Shown here one piece after another: positions 14,047-23,036 of a stretch of 27,002 nucleotides of DNA (the first letter of the stretch is position 1; each line of letters begins with the position of its first letter). Below the pieces are notes generated by a model. That model was not told the DNA's origin, searched no databases, and saw nothing but the letters and a program-made list of their open reading frames with translations. A program made the position numbers and the translations under genes. This stretch comes from a virus: positions 1 to 27,002 of IMG/VR virus record IMGVR_UViG_3300045911_000772, one strand, 5' to 3'.

Positions 14047-15618
14047 TCACAAAGGTAGAAAAAGGCCATAGCCCTGGTAGCGGCGATCACCGAGGATGAG
14101 GGGACCCCTGACTGGCTCGACGAATTCAAGACGTGCATGGGTGAGCACAGCAGAGTCACCTGGCGTCCGATAGCACTCAGCGCGGCGAGTACTCGGTAAG
14201 AGCGGCGACGGCGTGAGAATCACGGAACAGGAAGCAGCCACATCTTCTGGGATGCAAATGTGACGCAAGCTGGAGCGGAGCAGGTCCGTCCACTCGGCCA
14301 GCCTCCGGAGGTGTCGCTCATTGGCTGACAGTCTGCGCGACCCGTCCGGCGAGTGTGTAGGCACCTTGAATCCGCGCGCAAGCGCGACCGGAATCACAGA
14401 CTGCCAGATCCGGCTGGAACGTATGAACTGTGACCAAACCTTGTCCCGCTCTGGCCGACCCGGAACCTGCAAGAGCTGGTACGCCGATGTCCCCTTCTCG
14501 ATGACCTCTCCGTCCATCGCGGCGCACAACACACGGTAAATCTCATGTGCCACACTCTCGATGCCAGCGGCGGTGTAACCCAAAAGCGCGAAACGCCGGA
14601 CACGACCATCGGCCCTCCCGTGGACGCTGACGGACGGTAATGGCACAAATGCGAGGTGGGGTTGTTCGGTTCGCTTCTCCTCGCCGGGAGGATGCCCCGA
14701 AATCAACTCCTGAGCAAGTTCAGGCTGGTCCCAACGCTCCGACCGGAGAGCAATATCCACAGCCCTCTCTCTGATCAGACTACGCCAGAAACCAACGTTC
14801 TCGGGGTCGCAGGAAAGCGGCAATACGTCAGGGTCGTCAGTAATTGGAACGAGTTGAAACAGTGAAACATGTATCGGAAGCAAGCCCGTGACCGCTTCGC
14901 GCACATAGCCTTGGCGGCTCAGAAACCTGCTCGCCGGCGATCTGCGAGTCCGGGCTGGAACAACCTGAGCATGGTTACGGATCAAGTCATCCGTTGTGCC
15001 CGACTTGGCGACCAAAAGATCAACCTCGTAGCCTTGGCTCCTCGGCCACCATTTTTCGTTCTCAACGTCGTTATCCCAGGAAGGGACTTCCCCCAGTAGA
15101 ATTTGGCCCTCGACACGATCCTCGGCGCGCCCGAGATAACGGACCTGCGCCGTCAAATCCCTCAACGTCTGAAACTGCTGTTCAGCAGCTTGTTGGGAAA
15201 CAACGTCTTCCAACTGCCAGGTGTATGTAACTGAGAGCGGGCCGCGTGAACGCCCAACAGCGCGGCGCGGCAGCGTGGGAGCAAGCAGAATGGATGTTCG
15301 CGTCAGATCGGACTTTGCCGGATTGTTCTGCGGGATCGCCAGTCGAAAGCGCGTTGCCGAAACGTCATCTTCGAAAATTGGTGAGGCGATGATTCGCGGA
15401 GGGGGCTGCTTCTCGAGCCAGCGCAGCGCGTCCAACGCATCCTTCGCCAGTTGCTGCTCGTGTCCCTTCGGGATGCCGGTCAAGGCAGCAGCCATTAGCG
15501 CCTGATGCATCCGCGCTGGCGAAGGTGGCCAGTCCAGCACCTCTTTCCGATCCTCAGTCAGCCGGACTCCTTGGTAGCTGTGTGCAACAAAGGTCCAGCG
15601 GAGAACAAGTGCTTTCAT
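14047..15618 (-). CDS. csb2: Csb2, type I-G (I-U) Cas5-Cas6 fusion
   Basis: A 523-residue protein of the GSU0054/Csb2 family, the fused Cas5-Cas6 subunit of type I-G Cascade. The N-terminus (MKALVLRWTFVAHSYQGV, then DWPPSPARMHQALMAAALTG) and the central QVRYLGRAEDRVEGQIL are characteristic. The C-terminus carries the glycine-rich RAMP loop (GPLILGDRRYQGYGLFLPL). Cas5 caps the crRNA 5' handle, and the Cas6 part should process pre-crRNA, although no array lies inside this element. The gene overlaps the csb1 stop (TGATG); an in-frame GTG just before, at 15621, is an alternative start. It is the last gene of the cas operon. Confidence 0.9.
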   Translation of the reverse strand: MKALVLRWTFVAHSYQGVRLTEDRKEVLDWPPSPARMHQALMAAALTGIPKGHEQQLAKDALDALRWLEKQPPPRIIASPIFEDDVSATRFRLAIPQNNPAKSDLTRTSILLAPTLPRRAVGRSRGPLSVTYTWQLEDVVSQQAAEQQFQTLRDLTAQVRYLGRAEDRVEGQILLGEVPSWDNDVENEKWWPRSQGYEVDLLVAKSGTTDDLIRNHAQVVPARTRRSPASRFLSRQGYVREAVTGLLPIHVSLFQLVPITDDPDVLPLSCDPENVGFWRSLIRERAVDIALRSERWDQPELAQELISGHPPGEEKRTEQPHLAFVPLPSVSVHGRADGRVRRFALLGYTAAGIESVAHEIYRVLCAAMDGEVIEKGTSAYQLLQVPGRPERDKVWSQFIRSSRIWQSVIPVALARGFKVPTHSPDGSRRLSANERHLRRLAEWTDLLRSSLRHICIPEDVAASCSVILTPSPLLPSTRRAECYRTPGDSAVLTHARLEFVEPVRGPLILGDRRYQGYGLFLPL

Positions 15619-16919
15619 CACGCCTTCTTTTGCCTGCGCGCAGGCTTCGAAGCACCCCCTTCGGCAGGATTGGCTGGCGGTAGTGTTGCGCCTGTCGCAG
15701 ATGCAACGCTGAAGTCCTCCCTCAGGGACTCCCTCGTGAGAACAAAAGGCCCTGTTTGGTCCGGGATCTCCAGGATACCCTTCGCTTGCTTCGCGACCGC
15801 TATCAGCATGCGGCGATCCTCGTAGAGCTTCTTCAGCGCCTCCTCCTCCGCGTAAGACCCATCGCCTCCTCGGAGTTCTAATTTGCGGGAGATCGTCAGC
15901 AACTCGCAGCCCGAACGCAGCCGGTGGCTACCGGTTAAGCGAGGGTACGCCTCAGCCAGAGCGGCCAGCGCGAAGAGATACCGCCTCGCGGCGTCTGTCT
16001 TTGCTACGTCAGTCTTATTGTCTTTGTCCTGACAATTCAGCCGGGCAATGTCCGTTAGCGAAATCAGCGCCAGACGTTCAATTCTTCCTTTCACAAGGAC
16101 ACCCCCAAGCCCCTCACTAAGTGCGTTGATGTAGCCTCGCTCGGCCATCTTGTCCTGATCTGATTTGTCGGCCGCCGGCTTATCCAGTACCGCTTTGGCG
16201 AACTCGTCGGCGGAGTATGGGCCGCTGTACAGGGCGTGTCGCCGACAGGGAACTACATCGAACGCATCGATCCGCGAAAGCAGGACGCGGGCATGCTTGT
16301 GCTGCGCTTCTTCTGCGCGACTGTCCCAAAAGCCAAAGACGACACTGGTGGGCATCAGTTTCAAAAGCTTCAAGGCATCGCCATTCGCAAACGCGCTGAT
16401 CGCGGTCTTCACATCCTCCTTTTTGTCCGACAGCCGAACGCGAAAGTCAGCTACTCGATGGGGGAGCCGGAGGACGCTGTCTCCACCTCTCTTCTCACTG
16501 GATCGAGGAATCGTCACAGTCGCTTGGGGGACTAATGGCTGGAGGTCCGGGTCGTCGAGGAACGCTTCTTCCATTCGATTTGCCTGCGACTGGGGCGAGT
16601 CTAGCGCGCAACGCTCCGCACTGATGATCTGCTGGCGTTGCACAGTCGTCTTTCCCTTCCCACGAATCGTCTCTTGAACCTGACTGTACACGACGCCAGA
16701 AAGATCATAAACAGGCGGGTCATTATCCCCGGTTCCGGCGTACGATGCGGGGAATACCGGAAAGTCCATTCCGCCCGCGGGTTCCAGCGATTCGAGAACG
16801 CGAATCACTGCTGGTAGTTTTACGGCCGCGCCGGGTTTCCTGGTGTTCACACTCATCAAACGATCAAGTAGCTCGATAGCTTTGCTAAGATCGTCTTCCT
16901 GCACCTGGGATTCGGTCAT
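15618..16919 (-). CDS. csb1: Csb1, type I-G Cas7 backbone subunit
   Basis: A 433-residue protein of the GSU0053/Csb1 (Cas7) family, which forms the helical backbone of the type I-G complex along the crRNA. Diagnostic stretches are VIRVLESLEPAGGMDFPVFPASYAG near residues 40-65, SAERCALDSPQSQANRMEEAFL near 100-125, and RLPHRVADFRVRLS near 150. A C-terminal Lys/Arg-rich tail ends in RRQKKA. The ATG at 16919 is preferred because AGGAG lies about 9 bases before it; an in-frame ATG at 16928 directly abuts that site. The csb3 stop overlaps the ribosome-binding site, so the genes are translationally linked. Confidence 0.92.
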   Translation of the reverse strand: MTESQVQEDDLSKAIELLDRLMSVNTRKPGAAVKLPAVIRVLESLEPAGGMDFPVFPASYAGTGDNDPPVYDLSGVVYSQVQETIRGKGKTTVQRQQIISAERCALDSPQSQANRMEEAFLDDPDLQPLVPQATVTIPRSSEKRGGDSVLRLPHRVADFRVRLSDKKEDVKTAISAFANGDALKLLKLMPTSVVFGFWDSRAEEAQHKHARVLLSRIDAFDVVPCRRHALYSGPYSADEFAKAVLDKPAADKSDQDKMAERGYINALSEGLGGVLVKGRIERLALISLTDIARLNCQDKDNKTDVAKTDAARRYLFALAALAEAYPRLTGSHRLRSGCELLTISRKLELRGGDGSYAEEEALKKLYEDRRMLIAVAKQAKGILEIPDQTGPFVLTRESLREDFSVASATGATLPPANPAEGGASKPARRQKKA

Positions 16920-16931
16920 GATGCGCATCTC

Positions 16932-17738
16932 CTATTTTTGTTCTTCGAGTATGGCCTCCGGGAAAAACCGGTAGGCGGCGCCTTTTCCGTAGGCGGCGCC
17001 GCGGGTTGTGGTCCGATAGCGCCGCGCGGGGAATCCATCAAGCCGCCCTGCAACAGCATAAGGCACTAGGCAAAGTGAGATTGGCTGGAGCCAGATGGAA
17101 TACGAAACTGAGGCCTCACCTACTTGCCATGCTTGAACGGTGGCAAAGAATGAAGCGGTCGCGATGCTCAACAGTTCTATCGCCGGATAGACTGGATCCA
17201 GGTCCCCACTGCCGTCGTCATTGGAGCTGAAGCCGAGGTCGTATGCGTGTGAACCGACACGGCAGTCGAATCCCCAACTCCCGGCGCCACGTGCCAACTG
17301 GCAGAGCCAGGAATTCGTATGAGCCGGCAATAGAAGGCGCTGTTGCTGGTCCCTTAACAGCTTCTCTGGCGTGACCTGCGCTGAGAATGTCTTGAATGGT
17401 GAGGTCTTCTTCTTGCCGCTGGCCTCGGCGAGCAAAATGAAAGGGTTGCAGCCGATTTTGCTGCCGGCCACGAAGGTCCCTTGCTCCGCCGATCCGAAGC
17501 CTGGGACCCAATTCATGCGACGTACAAATCTGTCGGCAGCTTGGAACAAACTTGTCTCGGTAAGAGCCGTTTGCAAGACGAGCCCCTTATCACTCCACCA
17601 ACATTGAGATTCGATCCGCCCGCCGTCAGAAGTTCTTCTCCTCGCGGCAAGGGCAATGAGCGCAACTCCGGAAAGAACATGGGCTAGATTGCGTTCGTCC
17701 AACGGGAAAGACAGTTCAGAGAGGCGATCACTGCTCAT
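16932..17738 (-). CDS. csb3: Csb3, type I-G Cas8-like subunit (GSU0052 type)
   Basis: A 268-residue protein matching the Csb3/GSU0052 subunit by order and sequence style: LDERNLAHVLSGVALIALAARR at the start, then CWWSDKGLVLQTALTETSLFQAA, SKIGCNPFILLAEASGKKKTSPFKTFSAQVTPE, and a C-terminal LWLQPISLCLVPYAVAG-like beta region followed by RYRTTTRGAAYGKGAAYRFFPEA. It is presumed to be the large-subunit equivalent that recognises the target site, although the role is less well defined than for Cas8 of other subtypes. The ATG at 17738 overlaps the end of cas3 by 11 bases (ATGAGCAGTGA). The longer open frame upstream lies in cas3 and is rejected. Gene order cas3-csb3-csb1-csb2 equals the Geobacter sulfurreducens GSU0051-GSU0054 order. 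Confidence 0.85.
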   Translation of the reverse strand: MSSDRLSELSFPLDERNLAHVLSGVALIALAARRRTSDGGRIESQCWWSDKGLVLQTALTETSLFQAADRFVRRMNWVPGFGSAEQGTFVAGSKIGCNPFILLAEASGKKKTSPFKTFSAQVTPEKLLRDQQQRLLLPAHTNSWLCQLARGAGSWGFDCRVGSHAYDLGFSSNDDGSGDLDPVYPAIELLSIATASFFATVQAWQVGEASVSYSIWLQPISLCLVPYAVAGRLDGFPARRYRTTTRGAAYGKGAAYRFFPEAILEEQK

Positions 17739-20700
17739 CGGCGTCGTCCTCTTCATCCGCTTGGCTCGCCGCAGTATCGGCTGCCTTGACCAATGCCTCC
17801 AGATAGGCCAGCCGCCAGGGGCCAAGCAGACGCTGGAGTCGGGAAAAACGCTCGGCTGATTCAACGCGTATCGCGGATTGCCGCTGCTTCGAGTACGGAT
17901 GTTTCTCCAAGATGCGGTCGGCAAGCCAAGGCCTAACGTGCCCGTGGTGAGATGCGATCAAGTGACGCCAAAGATCGATCCAGATCTGCTTCTCAGAATC
18001 GGACAGTGCTGGCTCCAGGTTGGGCTGCTGTCCGCCAGTCAACTTAAGAAGTGACTCCCACTCGTGCCGGAATCCGCCCATCCTTGCTGGCTGTACAACC
18101 AGTGGCTTCGCCACAGGGTTCTTAAGATCCCTGTTCCCCATTGCCGACTGCCATTTGGGGTTGTTCTTCCCGAGGTCATGCACGCTCGATGCCTCGGAGA
18201 TCAGAGAACGTAGGAATTCGCTTCTTGGGGCTACGGTCTCCGCTATCCGGCCGCCCACGTCTTCCGCGCGTCTCAGATGTTCGTTTAAGAGCTGCGGTGA
18301 TTGCACCAGAGTCTTCACTTTAAGGTAGACAAATCGAAATTTGGCGGTACCGACGTCGAATGTTTGACTCACGCACTGCCGCCATACTTTACCCGCGGGC
18401 GGGTCGGGAGGTCGGTCACCAACAGAAGCACAGCCTGGTGGGTGCGATTCTCCAGCTGTGTTTACCGGCTCGATTCGCGAAGCTCCGTCTCCTGAAGTCA
18501 GCCGATGGTCACCAGGGTGGACTTCTTTCACTTGCCGCCAGTAGGAAGGACGTTGGGTCGACACTCCCCCCAGCACGTCACAAGTGGCAACATCGCCTGT
18601 ATCCTCCAGTAGCTCGTTTAGACTATTGTGGCCTCTCGCCAATGTCGGCAGAACCAGGATCGCATCTGGCTTCAGGATGAACCCGCTCTTGCGGTCCAAC
18701 CCGACCCGCCATTCCTCACCGTCAAAAACGGCGACTGGAATCTTCGACGCCTCCGAGGATTCGAGCCACGTCCTGGCCGCGGACATAGGAATATAGTGGA
18801 GTTCGGCGCGGCAGGGCGGAAACATCGTGAAAATCTCTTCGACACGGCCCCTGGTGGATTGCTCCTCTGATTCGTCTTCATGTTCAGGGCGGGACGCTGC
18901 TAGCCCGTCCATCTCCAGCCGGAAAGCGACACCGATCAGAGGAGTGCCTTCCTCGTCGGGTAGGATGCCGTAGAGAAACGGATGCACAGGCGTGAAGTAG
19001 TTTTGCGGGCTGGTGGTCGCCGACCAGTGCTCTATTTGAGAGGAGGTAAGGACCGGCACGGCGACGGGCCCGCCCGTTACAGGAGCCAGCCTGTGCTTTA
19101 GCCAAGAGGTGGGTGAGCGAGCATCAAGGACGCCTCGTGTGCCGAAACGAGCCCCCAGTAAAACTCTTTGCGTGGCCGCACTAATGAGTTCGGCTGGATC
19201 AAGTCGTTTTGGCTTTTTACCTCCGTTTCCCCCAGCCTCGATTTCATCGGCATTGTCTGCTCCTGCGCCGTTCGCATTAACTCCGGCTTGCTTCGAAGTG
19301 GCCATGTTCCAGTGAGCACCCACCAAGAACGAAGCCGAAGGGACATTTTCGTTCGGCAGTTCGGCGCGCAATGCTCGCGCCAACTGGATGATCCGCCGTC
19401 GAACGTCGCGCGGTGGCACATCCGGCTTGACGAAGATGGTCATGGTAGGCGCTTCGCACTGCCCAGCACGAAACCGTTGGCTGAGCCTACCGCGACGGTC
19501 CAACCGCCCAAGCCTCTGAAGCAAAGTGGGCAGCGAGGCAAAATCGCAGAGAACCGCTGATGCATCCGCATCAAGGCCAACTTCTGCCGCAGCAGTTCCG
19601 ACCAGAAAGACGCTGTCCTTGATTTCGCCTGCTTCTTCGCCTTCCTCAGAAGGACGGAAGCGTATGAATACGGGGTGTTTCTCGATCCGATCACGTTCGT
19701 ATCCGCGAAGTCGCCCCGTAATTGTCAGAACCCGGTCCTTGAACCGCTTCTGGAGATGTTTTTTGATTTTGTTCGCGACGCCTGGCTCGCGTACGAACAC
19801 AGCAATGTTCTGGTTCGCCCGGCCGAGCGCTGCGGCCTCCGCCCCAATTACTTGGTCGAATTTCTCGTCCGCGGTAATCCATCTGATCTTCACCTGTCGT
19901 GTTTGTGCGGCTATGAGACGATCAAGGAGGCGTGGATCGTCTTCGTCGTCAGGAATGAGTGTGAAGATCGAATCTGCGTTGGGTGGTGGCAGGGACGGAG
20001 TCGCGGACAGCTCCGTGGCCCAGAAAGAAAGGTGTTCGAACGTAGCGGAAAGCGCCGCAGGAATATCTCGGTCGGCCTGTTCAATGAGCCGGCGCGCTTG
20101 ACGGAGCGTAAGCAGGAACTCCGGTACGAGGTGGGCTTCGTCTACACAGATCCAAGCATCTACTCCCAGGAGAGCAGCCTGCAAAGGTCGGCTCCATTTG
20201 CCGAGACCGTACCCTTGGAACAGGAGCCGGCTGCCGATCTGGTCAACTGTACCGATAATGAGTTGTGGCACCGAGGGGACAACAGACCACTCTCGGTCAT
20301 CCACCAATTGACCCCGAAGTTGGACAACCCGAAAAATATCCGCTGGGTCTCCGCTTAAGGACACCAGTCCCTTCCGTAGTTCAGAGAGCTCGCAATTGCC
20401 TGCCGAGAGCTTGGCCTCAAGCTGGCGGGCCAAGCGAAAAACCTGCTGCACAAGCACGCGCCGATTCACGACCCAAACGAGGCGCCGAGGGACCGGCTTC
20501 CGCGAACCCCGTTCCAGCCCATACCATGCCAACGCCAGGATCCAGATAACGGTGACGTCGGTTTTGGCGGCCCCAGTGGGGAGGTCAATAAGGTTTGGAT
20601 GCCATCCCTCCGTGAGTCTCTCGAACAGCCTATGCATCCATCTCATGGGAGGCTGATCTCGCAGCGCGGTGTAATACCATTCGAAGAACTGCTCGGGACT

Positions 20701-20739
20701 TTGAGGCGAGAACTCGGTGGGTTGGATGTCCGTTTGCAT
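17728..20739 (-). CDS. cas3: Cas3 helicase-nuclease, type I-G, with C-terminal HD domain
   Basis: A 1003-residue Cas3 of the GSU0051 type. The helicase comes first: P-loop LPTGAAKT (53-60), DEAH (200-203), LSATP (244-248), motif V around 381-394 and motif VI QRLGRLDRRGR (408-418). The HD nuclease is C-terminal, as usual in this subtype: H854-D855 in SSVHDLGKNN, H892 in FRHEW, H931-H932 in SHHGH and D988 in KAADTAAS, all present. The oddity is Ala at residue 58, where Gly normally precedes the P-loop Lys; the codon reads clearly as GCC. The ATG at 20739 is 20 bases after the large terminase stop, with only a weak GAG site. The earlier open frame overlaps terminase and is rejected. GC is visibly lower than in the terminase gene. 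Confidence 0.93.
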   Translation of the reverse strand: MQTDIQPTEFSPQSPEQFFEWYYTALRDQPPMRWMHRLFERLTEGWHPNLIDLPTGAAKTDVTVIWILALAWYGLERGSRKPVPRRLVWVVNRRVLVQQVFRLARQLEAKLSAGNCELSELRKGLVSLSGDPADIFRVVQLRGQLVDDREWSVVPSVPQLIIGTVDQIGSRLLFQGYGLGKWSRPLQAALLGVDAWICVDEAHLVPEFLLTLRQARRLIEQADRDIPAALSATFEHLSFWATELSATPSLPPPNADSIFTLIPDDEDDPRLLDRLIAAQTRQVKIRWITADEKFDQVIGAEAAALGRANQNIAVFVREPGVANKIKKHLQKRFKDRVLTITGRLRGYERDRIEKHPVFIRFRPSEEGEEAGEIKDSVFLVGTAAAEVGLDADASAVLCDFASLPTLLQRLGRLDRRGRLSQRFRAGQCEAPTMTIFVKPDVPPRDVRRRIIQLARALRAELPNENVPSASFLVGAHWNMATSKQAGVNANGAGADNADEIEAGGNGGKKPKRLDPAELISAATQRVLLGARFGTRGVLDARSPTSWLKHRLAPVTGGPVAVPVLTSSQIEHWSATTSPQNYFTPVHPFLYGILPDEEGTPLIGVAFRLEMDGLAASRPEHEDESEEQSTRGRVEEIFTMFPPCRAELHYIPMSAARTWLESSEASKIPVAVFDGEEWRVGLDRKSGFILKPDAILVLPTLARGHNSLNELLEDTGDVATCDVLGGVSTQRPSYWRQVKEVHPGDHRLTSGDGASRIEPVNTAGESHPPGCASVGDRPPDPPAGKVWRQCVSQTFDVGTAKFRFVYLKVKTLVQSPQLLNEHLRRAEDVGGRIAETVAPRSEFLRSLISEASSVHDLGKNNPKWQSAMGNRDLKNPVAKPLVVQPARMGGFRHEWESLLKLTGGQQPNLEPALSDSEKQIWIDLWRHLIASHHGHVRPWLADRILEKHPYSKQRQSAIRVESAERFSRLQRLLGPWRLAYLEALVKAADTAASQADEEDDADEQ

Positions 20740-20759
20740 CTCGATGGTAAATCGGTATT

Positions 20760-22559
20760 TTACTCCTGCATCCACTGGCTGCGTGCTACCCGCGGCACAA
20801 GCGGAGGCGTAAGTCGCGCAGCTAGGGCATCGATACGGTCTGCCTCTCGCTCCAACGACAACCCCATCGAGATGAGCGCCTGGAGTGCGGCGAAGGCGTA
20901 GACGCGGCAGTCGAAGGCCTCGCCGCGCGTTGCCTTCTTCCGCCGCCACTCCCGTACTGGTGCGCCGCGTGAGTAGGTCGTCACCAGGATCTCGGACAAC
21001 AGTTGCTCGAAGTATTCCTGGCTCCGATCCGCCGGGAAGTGGCAGAAGCCGGGAGAGGGCTCGACGATCTTCAGGCGTCCGTAGACCGTCGACTTGGCGC
21101 TGTCCACGCCCACGGTGTAGAGTAACGTCCCGTTCTTGCGGCTCGGGCGTTTCGGCCACACCGGCAGTGGCCCGGCCTTGCCCTTGATCGCGAAGACCCG
21201 CTGGTGGAACCGGCCGCGCGCAAACTCGTAGACCTGCTGCGTGTGAAAGCCCGAGTCGATACAGCATGCCGAGACTGGCAGCGTGATGCCACGCTCATGC
21301 GTCCACGGCTGCGCCAGCAGTTCGTCGAGAGACTGCCATACAGCCGGCGCGGAGGGGTCGCCCGGCAACACCTGGTATGCGACGGACCAGGACTCCTCGC
21401 CGCGGCCCCAGCCGACGAGTTCCACTTCGAGCCGGTCGGCCTGCACGTCCACGCCGCACGTCAGCAACGCCACCCCGCCTGGCAACTTCGGTATGTAATG
21501 CTCGCGGCGCGCGATCAACGTGGCGAGGTCCACCGAGGTATGCGCTTCGTCGTCCCACGGCTCGCCGAGCGCAGTGTTGATGAATGTGCGAAGCGTCTCT
21601 GGGCTTTCCTTGGCCTCCAGAAACTCGGCGGCAGTCTCGCCCCACTCTTTCCACGGCGAGTACAACTGGTTGATCCAGAAACCCGCGACCTTCGAGCCAG
21701 GATTCGCCGGCCGCCACTCACCGCACGCCAGCATCCACGGCTTCTTGAACGCCGGGATGTGGACAGCGCAATGCTCGCAGAGATACGCCGCGCCCTCCGG
21801 ATCAGTGTCTGGCCACTCTACGCTCGGCCAGCGAAGGATCTGGAAGTGCCCACACTCTGGGCACGGCACCCAGTAGCTCTGCCGGTTCGATTTCAGCCAG
21901 GCCGCCTCCACCCGGGATGCGGCCTTCACCGTCGGCGAGGAAACCATCACAATCTTACGATTCCAGAACGTCGCCGTGCGCTTGATAGCCAGCGCCACCG
22001 GGTCGCCTTCAGTACCAGCGCTGGCTGGATAGCGGTCTACCTCGTCGAGCAGGACATACCGGATGGGCCGGGCGGCGAGGCCTGCCGCAGAGTTCGCGCC
22101 GGCGATAGTGATGTGGCCTCCGGGGAAACGCTTGTGGAGCGTGGTGTTGTTTGCTTCGCGCGTCCGGACGTCCGAAACCTTGCCACGCAAGCACGGCGTG
22201 TCGCGCAGCATGGGCGCGAAGCGGTCCTTGGACCATGACTTGCCGTCCTCGACGCGCGGCTGTACGACCAGCAGCGGGCCCGGATCGCGGTCCACGATGT
22301 AGCCGACGAAGTTGTTGAGGATCTCGGTCTTGCCGATCTGGGAACTGCTCATCACCACGACCCGCTCGTACGGGCTGTAAGGAGAGAGCGCGTCCATGAT
22401 GGCGCGCTGGTAGGGCGCGCGGTCGGTGCGCCAGTCGCCGCGCTCGGCCGACGCCTCCGACGATAGACGGCGGTTCTGGTCAGCCCATTCGGAGACCGTC
22501 TGGCGCGGCGACGGCTCAAGCGAATCCGCCAGGCGCGTCACGCAGACCTCAAGCCCCAT
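20760..22559 (-). CDS. terL: Large terminase subunit, GpA family
   Basis: A 599-residue packaging ATPase-nuclease of the lambda gpA-like family. ATPase motifs: SSSQIGKTE (71-79) as Walker A and YVLLDEVDRYP with D172-E173 as Walker B. A zinc-binding insert has CPEC (232-235) and CEHC (260-263). The C-terminal nuclease region carries CGVDVQADRLEVELVGWG and later ACCIDSGFHTQQV, GVDSAKSTVY and a closing KATRGEAFDCRVYAFAA. The length fits the family. It overlaps the small terminase gene by 11 bases. Directly after its stop comes cas3 rather than the usual small head gene and portal, so the cas operon is inserted in the packaging cluster. Confidence 0.95.
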   Translation of the reverse strand: MGLEVCVTRLADSLEPSPRQTVSEWADQNRRLSSEASAERGDWRTDRAPYQRAIMDALSPYSPYERVVVMSSSQIGKTEILNNFVGYIVDRDPGPLLVVQPRVEDGKSWSKDRFAPMLRDTPCLRGKVSDVRTREANNTTLHKRFPGGHITIAGANSAAGLAARPIRYVLLDEVDRYPASAGTEGDPVALAIKRTATFWNRKIVMVSSPTVKAASRVEAAWLKSNRQSYWVPCPECGHFQILRWPSVEWPDTDPEGAAYLCEHCAVHIPAFKKPWMLACGEWRPANPGSKVAGFWINQLYSPWKEWGETAAEFLEAKESPETLRTFINTALGEPWDDEAHTSVDLATLIARREHYIPKLPGGVALLTCGVDVQADRLEVELVGWGRGEESWSVAYQVLPGDPSAPAVWQSLDELLAQPWTHERGITLPVSACCIDSGFHTQQVYEFARGRFHQRVFAIKGKAGPLPVWPKRPSRKNGTLLYTVGVDSAKSTVYGRLKIVEPSPGFCHFPADRSQEYFEQLLSEILVTTYSRGAPVREWRRKKATRGEAFDCRVYAFAALQALISMGLSLEREADRIDALAARLTPPLVPRVARSQWMQE

Positions 22560-23016
22560 GGCGGATGTCCTCGGCGAGGCCCTTCAGAATGACGGTCACC
22601 TCGGTGTCGAGGATCTCGCGGACCCGGCGCACGTCAGTCTCGGCAGCCAATTGCGGCGCAAGCTTGCTGGCGATCCCGAGCACGCGGTCACGGATCTGGC
22701 GGCCCAGCGTGTACCACTTGATGCTGACTTCGTCAGTCGGGACGAGCTTCCCAATCCGCGTCTCGTACTCCAGCTTCTTCAGCTTCGCGGAGAACACCTC
22801 GCGCGCCAGCCGGGCCTGCGCAAACGTGGTCGGCTGCTGGCTGACGGGCGCCTCGTCGGGTCTGTCATCCAGCACGGCGTCCGACGCGGTGGCATCCGCC
22901 ATGCGCCCGCGCATAACCAGGATGCCCGCCTTCGCCAGTTTGCCGATGTACTGCGGGCTCTTGCCGCGATGCCGGGCGTATTGCGCCTGGGTCATAAGGA
23001 TGGAGTTGTTGTTCAT
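22549..23016 (-). CDS. terS: Small terminase subunit (Nu1-like)
   Basis: A 155-residue DNA-recognition subunit of the packaging motor. It has an N-terminal helix-turn-helix (MTQAQYARHRGKSPQYIGKLAKAGILV), a linker, a coiled-coil-rich middle (FAQARLAREVFSAKLKKLEYETRIGKLVP) and a C-terminal helical part (IRDRVLGIASKLAPQLAAETDVRRVREILDTEV). This pattern is typical of phage Nu1-like small terminases. The start is taken at the ATG at 23016; an in-frame TTG at 23028 is possible. It is divergent from the toxin-antitoxin operon, whose probable promoter lies in the same short gap. Confidence 0.85.
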   Translation of the reverse strand: MNNNSILMTQAQYARHRGKSPQYIGKLAKAGILVMRGRMADATASDAVLDDRPDEAPVSQQPTTFAQARLAREVFSAKLKKLEYETRIGKLVPTDEVSIKWYTLGRQIRDRVLGIASKLAPQLAAETDVRRVREILDTEVTVILKGLAEDIRHGA

Positions 23017-23036
23017 TGGTGTCGGCAACCTGCTGA

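Noticed and set aside
14047-20739. CRISPR-associated transposon
   Set aside because: No tnsA, tnsB, tnsC or tniQ gene is present, and Cas3 with a complete HD motif set is retained, unlike known type I CRISPR transposons; mobility is explained by the tyrosine integrase.
20740-21267. N-terminal extension of cas3 by 176 codons
   Set aside because: It runs inside the conserved 3' end of the terminase gene; the homologous Cas3 region begins at the ATG at 20739.
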